Source of the DNA: an uncultured Victivallaceae bacterium
Lineage (GTDB): Bacteria > Verrucomicrobiota > Lentisphaeria > Victivallales > Victivallaceae
Assembly (NCBI GenBank): GCA_934663655.1
Contig: CAKUKT010000124.1
Span: 1 to 7,253 of the forward strand
Reading direction: 5' to 3'
DNA length: 7,253 bases
Shown: positions 1 to 6,500 of the stretch, one piece after another
Layout of the letters: each line of letters begins with the position of its first letter
How positions within the stretch are numbered: the stretch's first letter is position 1
Program-made: the position numbers and the translations under genes
Notes under the pieces: model-generated
Seen by the model: the letters and a program-made list of their open reading frames with translations, nothing else
Databases searched by the model: none
What the model was told of the DNA's origin: nothing

Positions 1-822
1 GGGCAGCGGCAGCCCCCGGTATTCGCGGAGCAATTGTGTCAGGAACTCCCCTGCGCGATCTGGATCCAGGCGCACGAGAAACAGAAACAACGCCCTCAAA
101 GAGCTGGATCCGTCAACCTCCGGATAGCGAAGCACTGCCCGTACCGCTCTCGCCACGGCCGTAAAAGTTTTCTTCCGGACGCAATCGGAAACTTCCGCCT
201 TCTGGGAAACATCGCTTCTGATCAGTTTATTCCATTCCCACCATAATTGATGGAAAAACTCACCGCCGCGCCCGTTTGTCTCAAATTCCTGTTCATATCC
301 GGCAAGAATCTCCAGTGCCCGTTCCGGATCAGCCGAAAACAACTGCCGCCAGAGCCATGCGGCGAACATCTCGGTGAACGGCGACGGCAGCATTGAGGCT
401 ACGACACCGTAAAATTCATTCGACAGGTCTGCAAAGGTGATGGAATCCGTTGCCGCTGATCCGATGATGGTAAAGCGGTTTTCCCCCTCATCGTACCAAT
501 ACAGCTGAAATCCGTCGTTGGGGAAGTGGGCATCGTCGCATATCAGAATCGTACCGGCGTTTACGCGCAGAATGAATCTCGGCTTTTTGTTCAATTCGAC
601 CGGCACGGAGTGTCCGTCGAAGTTGATCCATCCTTTGAAGTTCCAGCTGTTACTACCGATCGAGATGTGTCCGAAAATATGATGTGCGTTGGTCTTGCTG
701 GTTTTCCCCTGACACTCAAAGGGAAGGATTTCAACCCCGGACGCGATGAGCCCGATCGGCCACATCAGCAGTGACACCGACAATATCCCCAGCAGCCGCC
801 TCGCTCTTCCGGTAAACGACAT
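1..822 (-). CDS. Partial gene for a secreted or envelope protein of unknown function (C-terminus beyond the left edge)
   Basis: The minus strand is open without a stop from the start to base 1, giving 274 codons and running off the window. The protein begins MSFTGRARR, followed by a hydrophobic stretch at about residues 10-28 (LLGILSVSLLMWPIGLIAS), which looks like a signal peptide or N-terminal anchor. There is no clear lipobox; the first cysteine, C37, lies too far downstream. Residues of about 45-125 alternate polar and hydrophobic residues and are rich in Gly, Asn and aromatics, suggesting beta structure. From about residue 140 the sequence looks helical, with amphipathic segments. I do not recognise the family. 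The start at 822 is chosen because AGGA lies 6 bases upstream; an in-frame ATG at 828 has AGGA directly against it, with a GGGGG run 5 bases off. The gene is divergent from the zinc-ribbon genes. An export role is inferred from the N-terminus only. Confidence 0.75.
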   Translation of the reverse strand, partial: MSFTGRARRLLGILSVSLLMWPIGLIASGVEILPFECQGKTSKTNAHHIFGHISIGSNSWNFKGWINFDGHSVPVELNKKPRFILRVNAGTILICDDAHFPNDGFQLYWYDEGENRFTIIGSAATDSITFADLSNEFYGVVASMLPSPFTEMFAAWLWRQLFSADPERALEILAGYEQEFETNGRGGEFFHQLWWEWNKLIRSDVSQKAEVSDCVRKKTFTAVARAVRAVLRYPEVDGSSSLRALFLFLVRLDPDRAGEFLTQLLREYRGLPLP

Positions 823-905
823 CGCCATTCCTGCCCCCGTTATGTGCAAGTTCACTCCTCGCTTCCGACACGTCGCAATTGAACCGAATCAGCCGGTTGA
901 TCCAT

Positions 906-918
906 CCGGATATACCGG
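906..918. promoter_or_regulatory. Short dyad at the predicted transcription start of the left gene
   Basis: CCGG-ATATA-CCGG is a small inverted repeat lying just where transcription from the minus-strand promoter at 924-953 would begin. A second small dyad, AACCG-7-CGGTT, sits at 882-898 within the predicted 5' leader. They could be an operator or weak leader hairpins. No regulator family is recognised, and short GC-rich dyads occur by chance. Confidence 0.25.
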
Positions 919-923
919 CAATA

Positions 924-953
924 AATATAGCATCAATAATCTTATTTTGTCAA
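924..953 (-). promoter_or_regulatory. Predicted sigma-70 promoter for the minus-strand gene at 1-822
   Basis: Read on the minus strand, TTGACA (953-948) is a perfect -35 box. TATATT (929-924), one mismatch from TATAAT, follows after an 18-base spacer. Transcription would start near 917, giving a leader of about 95 bases to the ATG at 822. The nine bases TTGACAAAA at this -35 are repeated exactly at the plus-strand promoter at 1260, so the two divergent units share promoter context. Confidence 0.55.
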
Positions 954-1213
954 TAACGCCCCCGGTGGTCGCATGACAACGGCAGGAACAAAAACGAGAA
1001 ACATTCGTCATTCCTTCGCACTCACTTCTCTTCCCGCCCTCTTCAGCGTGCAACTTTCGCCATCAGAAAAGGAGTCTATTTTTCCGGTTGAAATCCATTT
1101 CAGTATATTATGCCGACCTGTGGAACTATTATTTCTGGTCTCTCCCCGGTGATATACCCCCCCCCGTCGAAGAACCGTTTTCAGAAACGTGCAGTTTTAA
1201 AATCTTCAATGAA
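954..1213. other. Intergenic stretch without a recognisable gene
   Basis: No credible coding frame is seen here on either strand: the short frames lack ribosome binding sites and recognisable protein character. Contents noted are a nine-C run at 1157-1165 and a small GAAAT/ATTTC dyad at 1090-1101. The stretch is the middle of the 644-base divergent spacer, with promoter signals on both flanks. It may be plain spacer or the remnant of a lost gene. Confidence 0.5.
1157..1165. repeat. Nine-base C homopolymer
   Basis: Nine consecutive C bases follow GATATA. It lies about 95 bases upstream of the plus-strand -35 box and outside any gene. Such tracts are prone to slippage and to sequencing error. 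Confidence 0.85.
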
Positions 1214-1289
1214 CTGACAAAATAGCCACGAATTATACTGATAACAGCCCTCAAAATCATTGACAAAACACTCCGATTATGATATAATA
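1214..1289 (+). repeat. Imperfect repeat of promoter-like sequence
   Basis: TGACAAAA occurs at 1215-1222 and again at 1261-1268, a 46-base offset. Each copy is followed by CGA(A)TTAT, at 1229-1236 and 1274-1280, and then an AT-rich ATAA segment. The downstream copy is a full promoter. The upstream copy has CTGACA and TATACT, but only 14 bases apart, too close for a normal sigma-70 promoter. The pair could be a decayed promoter duplication or two sites for one DNA-binding protein. Confidence 0.45.
1260..1288 (+). promoter_or_regulatory. Consensus sigma-70 promoter with extended -10, upstream of the zinc-ribbon genes
   Basis: TTGACA (1260-1265) and TATAAT (1283-1288) are both perfect matches to the sigma-70 consensus and are separated by exactly 17 bases. 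TG at 1280-1281 makes it an extended -10 promoter. Transcription should start near 1295, giving a leader of about 170 bases before the ATG at 1467. It is expected to be strong unless it is repressed or attenuated. It probably drives both zinc-ribbon genes, because no good terminator separates them. Confidence 0.85.
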
Positions 1290-1354
1290 TTAGAGGTGTT
1301 GTTTGTGGTGACACCTGCTCTTTTACAATTGCATGTTGTTTTCAACCGCGGGAG

Positions 1355-1396
1355 AATCCCGGCGGCGGCTTGTCTGTTGCCCGGATTGTTTTTTTT
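1355..1396 (+). terminator. Terminator-like hairpin with T8 tract inside the leader (possible attenuator or small-RNA end)
   Basis: AATCC (1355-1359) pairs with GGATT (1383-1387). The stem continues through GG/CC and a GU-containing CGGC/GTTG segment with one bulge on each side. One G and then eight T bases (1389-1396) follow. An overlapping hairpin, CCGCGGGA (1346-1353) with TCCCG-g-CGG (1357-1365) and a GAA loop, uses the same bases and cannot form together with it. Transcripts from the promoter at 1260-1288 would end after about 100 nt if this terminates. The stem is imperfect, so it could simply be leader structure. Confidence 0.45.
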
Positions 1397-1449
1397 GTTC
1401 GATACCAGAAAGAAAGCATCCTCATGAGCGGGGATGAGTACAAAAAAAC

Positions 1450-1455
1450 AAGGAG
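1450..1455 (+). promoter_or_regulatory. Ribosome binding site deciding the start at 1467
   Basis: AAGGAG lies 11 bases upstream of the ATG at 1467. The in-frame ATG at 1434 has only a G-rich stretch before it and no clear Shine-Dalgarno match. The N-terminus from 1467 (MEN...) also resembles that of the downstream relative (MED...), so the shorter start is preferred. Confidence 0.65.
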
Positions 1456-1466
1456 AAAACCTGATC

Positions 1467-2159
1467 ATGGAAAACACGCAGCAGAACAATGCGGCAACAT
1501 CACTGACCCAGTGCCCGGAGTGCGGAAAGGATATTTCCCCGCGGGCGACAACCTGCCCTCATTGCGGCAAAGCCCTGGGCAGTCCCGAGACGGCCGCCCC
1601 CGAAGCGAAAAAAAACACCTGCAGCGGTAAAAAAAGCGTCTTTGCCATCGTCGCCTCTATTCTGGCGGTGATTTTCCTGTTGACCACGATCGCAGCGGGC
1701 GCACTGTTCTTGAAAGAGAAAAAATGCAGCGCCCAACTTTTGAGCTGCGTTTCCAACTTGAAACAGATCGGCCTGGAATATGCAATGGCGATCACTGATG
1801 ACAAATCTTCCGACCCGGACTTCATAAGAAACCCGGTGAATTATCTCATCGTGAACTCTTCCCTTTTGCCGTTAGTATCAAAGTGTCCGGCTGATTCTGG
1901 AAATGACGCGATTTCATATATCACCCTCTCCACTCCCGGAGATGCGGGCGATGTGATCGCCATGGATAGACCCGGCGCCCACTTCGGTTATACCTGTATG
2001 CTTCTTGCCAACGGAAACGCCATTATATTCCCCAATTTCGAAAATTCCGCAGAAGATATACTGAAGCGCTATTATGAAAATACGCTGGGGATTCCGCTGA
2101 CGATTCAACAACAAAAGCAGCTGGAAATGGCGGCACAGTGGGATCGCGACCATCAGTAG
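1467..2159 (+). CDS. Zinc-ribbon, single-span membrane protein with a pseudopilin-like C-terminal domain
   Basis: The 230-residue protein has three parts. Residues 16-33 form a zinc ribbon, CPEC-x10-CPHC, expected to bind one Zn in the cytoplasm. Residues 57-82 are one strongly hydrophobic helix flanked by lysines (KK before, KEKK after). Residues 87-230 resemble the C-terminal part of prepilin-like proteins of Lentisphaerae and Planctomycetes: C94-VSNLKQIG, KCP at 139-141, DRPG at 167-170, and H172 followed nine residues later by N182-G183, a degenerate form of the H-X9-DG motif. There is no prepilin peptidase site (no G-F-T-L-x-E type motif), so pilin processing is not expected, and the ribbon replaces the usual leader. 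It is probably the first gene of a two-gene unit with 2377-3321. Its role is unknown; membrane-linked regulation or scaffolding is inference. An in-frame ATG at 1434 would add 11 residues. Confidence 0.85.
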   Translation: MENTQQNNAATSLTQCPECGKDISPRATTCPHCGKALGSPETAAPEAKKNTCSGKKSVFAIVASILAVIFLLTTIAAGALFLKEKKCSAQLLSCVSNLKQIGLEYAMAITDDKSSDPDFIRNPVNYLIVNSSLLPLVSKCPADSGNDAISYITLSTPGDAGDVIAMDRPGAHFGYTCMLLANGNAIIFPNFENSAEDILKRYYENTLGIPLTIQQQKQLEMAAQWDRDHQ

Positions 2160-2171
2160 GTGATTATGCTG

Positions 2172-2271
2172 AATCCCGTTTTGAGCGGCTCTTCCGCAGA
2201 TGAACGTGACGCGCCTGCCCTGGCAGTTGCTGAAAATCGCAATCGATGCCGGATACATTCAAAACGGGATT
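2172..2271. repeat. Perfect 13-base inverted repeat between the two zinc-ribbon genes
   Basis: AATCCCGTTTTGA (2172-2184) is the exact reverse complement of TCAAAACGGGATT (2259-2271), with 74 bases between the arms. The spacer contains a small GCGG/CCGC hairpin at 2185-2197. No T tract follows the right arm, so it does not look like a classic terminator. It could be an mRNA structure between the cistrons or the inverted ends of a very small or decayed element. No flanking target-site duplication or transposase is seen. Confidence 0.7.
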
Positions 2272-2291
2272 TGAATCAGTTTTGAATCAGT
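2270..2291. repeat. Tandem 11-base duplication
   Basis: TTTGAATCAGT occurs twice in direct tandem, at 2270-2280 and 2281-2291. It begins on the last two bases of the inverted repeat's right arm. The TTGAAT in the second copy could act as a weak -35 element, with AT-rich TTATAT at 2307-2312 as a possible -10, but the 19-base spacing is poor. Confidence 0.8.
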
Positions 2292-2376
2292 GCGGCAATT
2301 CTGAAATTATATGGTCTGAATCTGGATATCTTTTCCAGAATAACGAAAAAGCAAAATAAATCTCAGGTAAAATAAC

Positions 2377-3321
2377 ATGGAAGATAAAGAACAAGCTCAG
2401 GAAAGTTCGACTGGCGTGATGAAAAAATGCCCGGATTGCGGGAAAGATGTCTCGGCGAGGGCGACCAGTTGTCCGAATTGCGGCGCGCCACTGCAGGCGA
2501 CGATGCAGGCATGTCCGGATTGCGGCAAAGAAATTTCAATTTACGCGACCAGCTGTCCAAATTGCGGCAGACCGATGGAAGCGGCGGCAAGAACCGATAT
2601 CAAGCCGGTGAATATGGGCTTTTCGCTGATAGCGCTTCCCATTATCATCATCCTGTGTTCCTGGGCAAGCATTGAAGATTTCCGGTTCTGGTCGGGAATC
2701 AGCCTTTTTGTAATCATATTTGCGTTGTTCATCGGAATAGAGTCCTACCGCAATCGCAAGATCAAAGAGATCGGAAATCCGTTGTTGTGGGCACTTGGAG
2801 CATTTTTCTTCTATCCGATTGTCTACCCCTGGTACATGTTCAAGCGCAAGGAGATCCGGCTTGATTCACCACTGAAATGGATATCGATCCCGCTTGCAAT
2901 TATTACGCTCGGATTCTGGGTTGTGAGTTTTGATCAGCCGGTTCCGGTTTTCTACGTGAATGATTTCCCGGTTTATGATACCAGCGACTACACTTCGGAT
3001 CCGGATTTCCAGTCGGCAACGATTGAAACCCCCGCTGCGCAGCCGGCCGTCAGCAAGGCATCATACGATGAAATCATTTGTAAAAATGCGAAAATCAGTA
3101 TGACCGAATTTCTGGCCACCGATGGTTCCGATGCGCCGTCGTGTACCTCCGTTACCATCGTAAAGAAGGTCAGCCCGACCCGATGGATCGGTAAGGCAAC
3201 CACCAGCAACGGGAAATCCGGCGAAATCACGATTGACATCATGAGCCTCGGCGAAAATGATCCCGATCCGGTGGTGGTGGTGATGCCGGTGGAACTCACT
3301 GATTTTGTCGATCTGTTTTAA
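2377..3321 (+). CDS. Polytopic membrane protein with two N-terminal zinc ribbons
   Basis: The 314-residue protein starts with two zinc ribbons, CPDC-x10-CPNC at residues 18-35 and again at 46-63. They are near copies of each other and of the ribbon in the upstream gene. Four hydrophobic segments follow at about 82-97, 106-121, 136-154 and 168-185, with basic loops (RNRKIK at 125-130, KRKE at 156-159). An even number of spans would put the ribbons and the C-terminal part on the same side, presumably the cytoplasm. After an acidic, Ser/Thr/Pro-rich linker (about 196-226), residues 227-314 look like a small soluble beta-rich domain ending in VVVVMPVELTDF, which I do not recognise. AGGT lies 8 bases before the ATG. 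The gap to the previous gene is 217 bases with no strong terminator, so read-through from the promoter at 1260 is likely. Function is unknown; stress sensing or envelope regulation is only a guess. Confidence 0.85.
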   Translation: MEDKEQAQESSTGVMKKCPDCGKDVSARATSCPNCGAPLQATMQACPDCGKEISIYATSCPNCGRPMEAAARTDIKPVNMGFSLIALPIIIILCSWASIEDFRFWSGISLFVIIFALFIGIESYRNRKIKEIGNPLLWALGAFFFYPIVYPWYMFKRKEIRLDSPLKWISIPLAIITLGFWVVSFDQPVPVFYVNDFPVYDTSDYTSDPDFQSATIETPAAQPAVSKASYDEIICKNAKISMTEFLATDGSDAPSCTSVTIVKKVSPTRWIGKATTSNGKSGEITIDIMSLGENDPDPVVVVMPVELTDFVDLF

Positions 3322-3340
3322 CTGACGACAGGCGTTTTTT

Positions 3341-3371
3341 ACAGAGGGGCGGTTTCGGCCCCTCTGTTTTT
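3341..3371 (+). terminator. Intrinsic terminator of the zinc-ribbon unit
   Basis: A perfect 10-base stem, ACAGAGGGGC (3341-3350) with GCCCCTCTGT (3358-3367), and a 7-base loop is followed directly by a run of T (3367-3371). It lies 20 bases after the stop codon at 3319-3321. On the minus strand the hairpin is followed by A, not T, so it acts on the plus strand only. Confidence 0.9.
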
Positions 3372-3479
3372 ATGTGCATTTTTCCGGCAGAAAACGAACT
3401 TTCTCCGCTGCCCAACGCCGCTTTGTCCTCTCTTCCATGCCTGCTTTTCCGCCATCCGTCCGGTCACCTCTCTCCCGTG

Positions 3480-3498
3480 AAAACCGGGGATTTCCCGG
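3480..3498 (-). terminator. Candidate terminator of the chelatase gene
   Basis: On the minus strand, CCGGG and CCCGG form a 5-base GC stem around an AAATC loop (3498-3484), followed by TTTT (3483-3480). It lies about 85 bases after the chelatase stop codon at 3584-3586. The stem and T run are short, so it may be weak. The rest of 3372-3583 shows no gene; a CACCGGTG palindrome at 3537-3544 is the only other structure noted. Confidence 0.4.
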
Positions 3499-3583
3499 AT
3501 GCAGGATCAGTTAATTCCCTCGTCCGGCCCCCGGTTCACCGGTGACGGTCATCGAAAATGCAATCGGCACTACCCGGCATTGG

Positions 3584-6500
3584 CTATGCTCTCCGCCGGT
3601 GACGGAAATTTCCAGCAATTACCGCCCCCAGCCCGATGAGAATTATCACCACAATAATCTTCATCGCCATTCGGGAATCTCCGGCCGAAGTTGAATCATC
3701 GACCTGTTCCCGTAATTTCTGCCCGGAAAGCATTTCATCGATCTTCTGTTGCTTTTCGGCCTGTTCCCGGCGGACATTCAAGGCCTTCTCGATCTGGCGC
3801 ATGAATGCCTGTTTCAACTCCGGATCGGTCAGGTTTTCCCCGATCATCTCCTGCAGTTTTTCGTTGGGCAGCGGTGGAAGATCGAACTTTTTCATCAGTT
3901 CAGCATGGGTGGCGGCAATCTGACGTACCGTTGCAGGATCAGCTTTCCAGTAGTTCTTGCGAACAGCTTCCAGCATGACGCCGGTCATTTCCTGCAGCGC
4001 AGTCGGATTGAATTTCTCAAAGTATCCCTGAATGCCCAGATCGAGCTTGTCATCGATATAGACCTCTTTGTACTCTTCCCACAGATAATCTTCGAGCAGG
4101 TCCGGTTTCATCACCTCCCAGCCGAACGTGTTGCGGAAAACCTCGGCGAAACTCCCGGTGGTGGCGGCCCCCTCCTTCATCATCTCCCGGATGAACTTCG
4201 GGTTGAGTACCGTACTGCGGGCCTCCGACATCGCCGCCTCGCCGGCCTCCTGAACCACCGCCCGTCCCGGAGTGCGCAGATCGTTGAAATAGGCCTGGGG
4301 ATCCGTCCCATTGATATGACGTGCCGCCAGACTCAACCCGCCGGTAAATTCATAAACATGGTCCAAACTCAGCGGTCCCCAGCTGTTGGACGAACGCGAC
4401 TGAATCACCGCGTCGGTGTTCTTGACGGCGGCCGAGAACATTCCGGGAATGTGACGCCCCCAGTTGCCTTCGGTGTAAATCGTACTCATGTTGTACAGGT
4501 AGGTTTCCGCCACTGCCGCCGGTTCATCCCACTGGCCGCTGCGCTGTGCCATTCCGGTGATTCCGGTGCCGAAACTGCCGTTGTTGCCGCCGAAAATGCG
4601 GCTGTCGCTCAATGCTTTCGCCTCCTGAGGCATCATTCCCGAAGCGATCAGCGCCCTGGTGATCTCCAGTGATCCCAAGCGCACAAAATTCTCAAATTCC
4701 CCCTCCGCCTCATCCATTGCCGCCAGGCGCACCGCCTTGTCGATCAAACGCATACGGCTGGTCGCCGCCCCGCGGAACTGTCCGGAGGTCTGTATCACCA
4801 CATCGATTCGCGGTCGTTTCAATTCACTCATCGGAATCAGGCGCACATCCTGTACCCGGTTGCGGGAGTCCCAGATTGGTTCTACTCCGAGCAGATAGAA
4901 AATCTGAGCGATATTCACCCCCTGGGTGCGGATGAACTCGCCGCCCCAGAGCGAAAATCCAACCTTGCGCGGATATCTGCCGGTAGCTTCAAGTTGAGCT
5001 TTAATCAATTCTCCGGCCAGCTTTTTTCCCACTGCGAAACTTTCCCGTGTCGGAGTTCGTTCCGGATCGATTCCATAGAGATTCTTTCCGGTCGGTACTA
5101 CTGCCGGATTGAGGACCGGATCCCCACCCGACGTGGCGGACAGATAGCCGCCATTGAATGCATCGACGAGCGCGTCCAGTTCCGCCCCGGTTGATTCCAG
5201 CAGATTATCGTAGGAACGCAATACCATCTCCTCCGGAGTCGGCTCCGGAACCGCCGGACCGGTTGCTCCGCCCGCCCGCCGGGAATTGAGCGCCGCCGCC
5301 ATCGCCGGAGGTACGGCTCTTCCATCCGGCAGTCTGCCGCTTTCAATTATCTGCCGCAACTCCTCGCTGTCCGCCCCCGGTTCCGCCATCGAGGGATGCG
5401 CCGCCCCGGCGGCGGATTTCTCCCGCCATTTCTCCGGATTGGCAAGTATTGCTCGGGCCAGTTCATGTGCCGGCAGCAGATATTCCCGGCGGAAAAAGCT
5501 CCGGTCATCACGTTGCGCCGAAGTTACCTTGTTCGCCTCAAGGTCACGTTCAAACTGCGCGTTGGCAATCGCATCGACACTCATCAGCCGGGCGGTTTCC
5601 GCAGCTTCCTCCGGGGTATAGTTACGACCGATGATATAAATTCCGCGCGCGACTCTGGCGTCACTGATTTCATGCAGATATTCCTGAATTTTCACCATAT
5701 CCTCATGAACCAGTTCTCCCTTCTCCAGCCGGTCGGTAAGTTTCAGATCCCGGTCGATCTTTTCCGCTTTCACCGCTTCAATGATCGCTTTGCCGTACTC
5801 CGCTTTGAGCAGCGGATTGTCCGCAGTTTCAAAATAGTGCAGTTTTTCCAGGATATCCGCGATCGGCCCGTAGGCTTCGGAATTCATGAAGGGGGGCGTC
5901 AAATGGCTGACCATGGTGGCGTAACTGCGGCGCTTGGCGATCTGCGCCTCCCCGATGTTGTTGATGATATAGAGATAGTAGTGCGGAATTTCGCCGATCA
6001 GCACATCCGGCCAGTCGTAACTGGAGAGGGCGACCTGTTTCCACGGGGTAAATTCCAGACTGCCGTGGGTGCCGATGTGGATCAGCGCGTCGGCTTCGAA
6101 GCCATGACGCAGATAAAGATATGTCGCAATGTAGGTGTGGGGCGGTGACATCTTTACCCCGTGGACAAGCTTGTTCTGATCCTCGCCCTCGCCCGGCAGG
6201 CTCTGCGGCATCAGGATGACATTGCCGAAACGGATGCAGCCGATGGCCATCTCTCCGTTTTCGTTCCGGAAGCTGCGACCGGGAAATTCTCCGTAGCGTT
6301 CGACGACATCGGCATAGAGATCGTCAGGCATGCTTTTCTTGACCCACTGCGCGTATTCCTGCGGAGTGATGGTGACGGTTTTCACGATGCTGGTCACCTC
6401 ATCGGAGCTTTTTCCGTTGAAATGATTGCCGAAAATCGCGTTGTTCTCCTTGAGTTCACGGTCGAACTCCTCAAGGTTTTCCGGAAGTTCGCCGACATTG

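Noticed and set aside
526..976. Two overlapping plus-strand frames (526-774 and 746-976)
   Set aside because: The minus strand here encodes the better-supported exported protein with its start signal and promoter. The plus-strand frames have unlikely composition and run across that promoter.
1214..1239. A second plus-strand promoter, CTGACA with TATACT
   Set aside because: The spacer is only 14 bases, too short for normal sigma-70 recognition. It is kept only as an imperfect repeat of the real promoter.
1370..1630. An 86-codon plus-strand frame beginning in the leader of the zinc-ribbon gene
   Set aside because: It is out of frame with the zinc-ribbon gene and overlaps it. Its own start at 1370 lacks a ribosome binding site and sits inside the leader hairpin.
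2172..2271. The inverted repeat read as a rho-independent terminator
   Set aside because: The arms are 74 bases apart and no T tract follows the right arm, so this is unlike the clear terminator at 3341-3371.
3271..3282. Four GTG triplets in a row
   Set aside because: They encode the VVVV strand near the C-terminus of the second zinc-ribbon protein. The run is too short and ordinary to suggest an unstable repeat.
3749..4672. A 307-codon open frame on the plus strand, opposite the chelatase gene
   Set aside because: It lies wholly within strongly conserved chelatase coding sequence on the other strand, shows no protein-family motif and has no ribosome binding site of note. It is an antisense shadow.
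5396..6148. A 250-codon plus-strand open frame opposite the chelatase gene
   Set aside because: It overlaps the HIGTHGSLEF and AKRRS coding region on the minus strand, and its translation has no recognisable domain. Long antisense frames are common opposite biased coding sequence.
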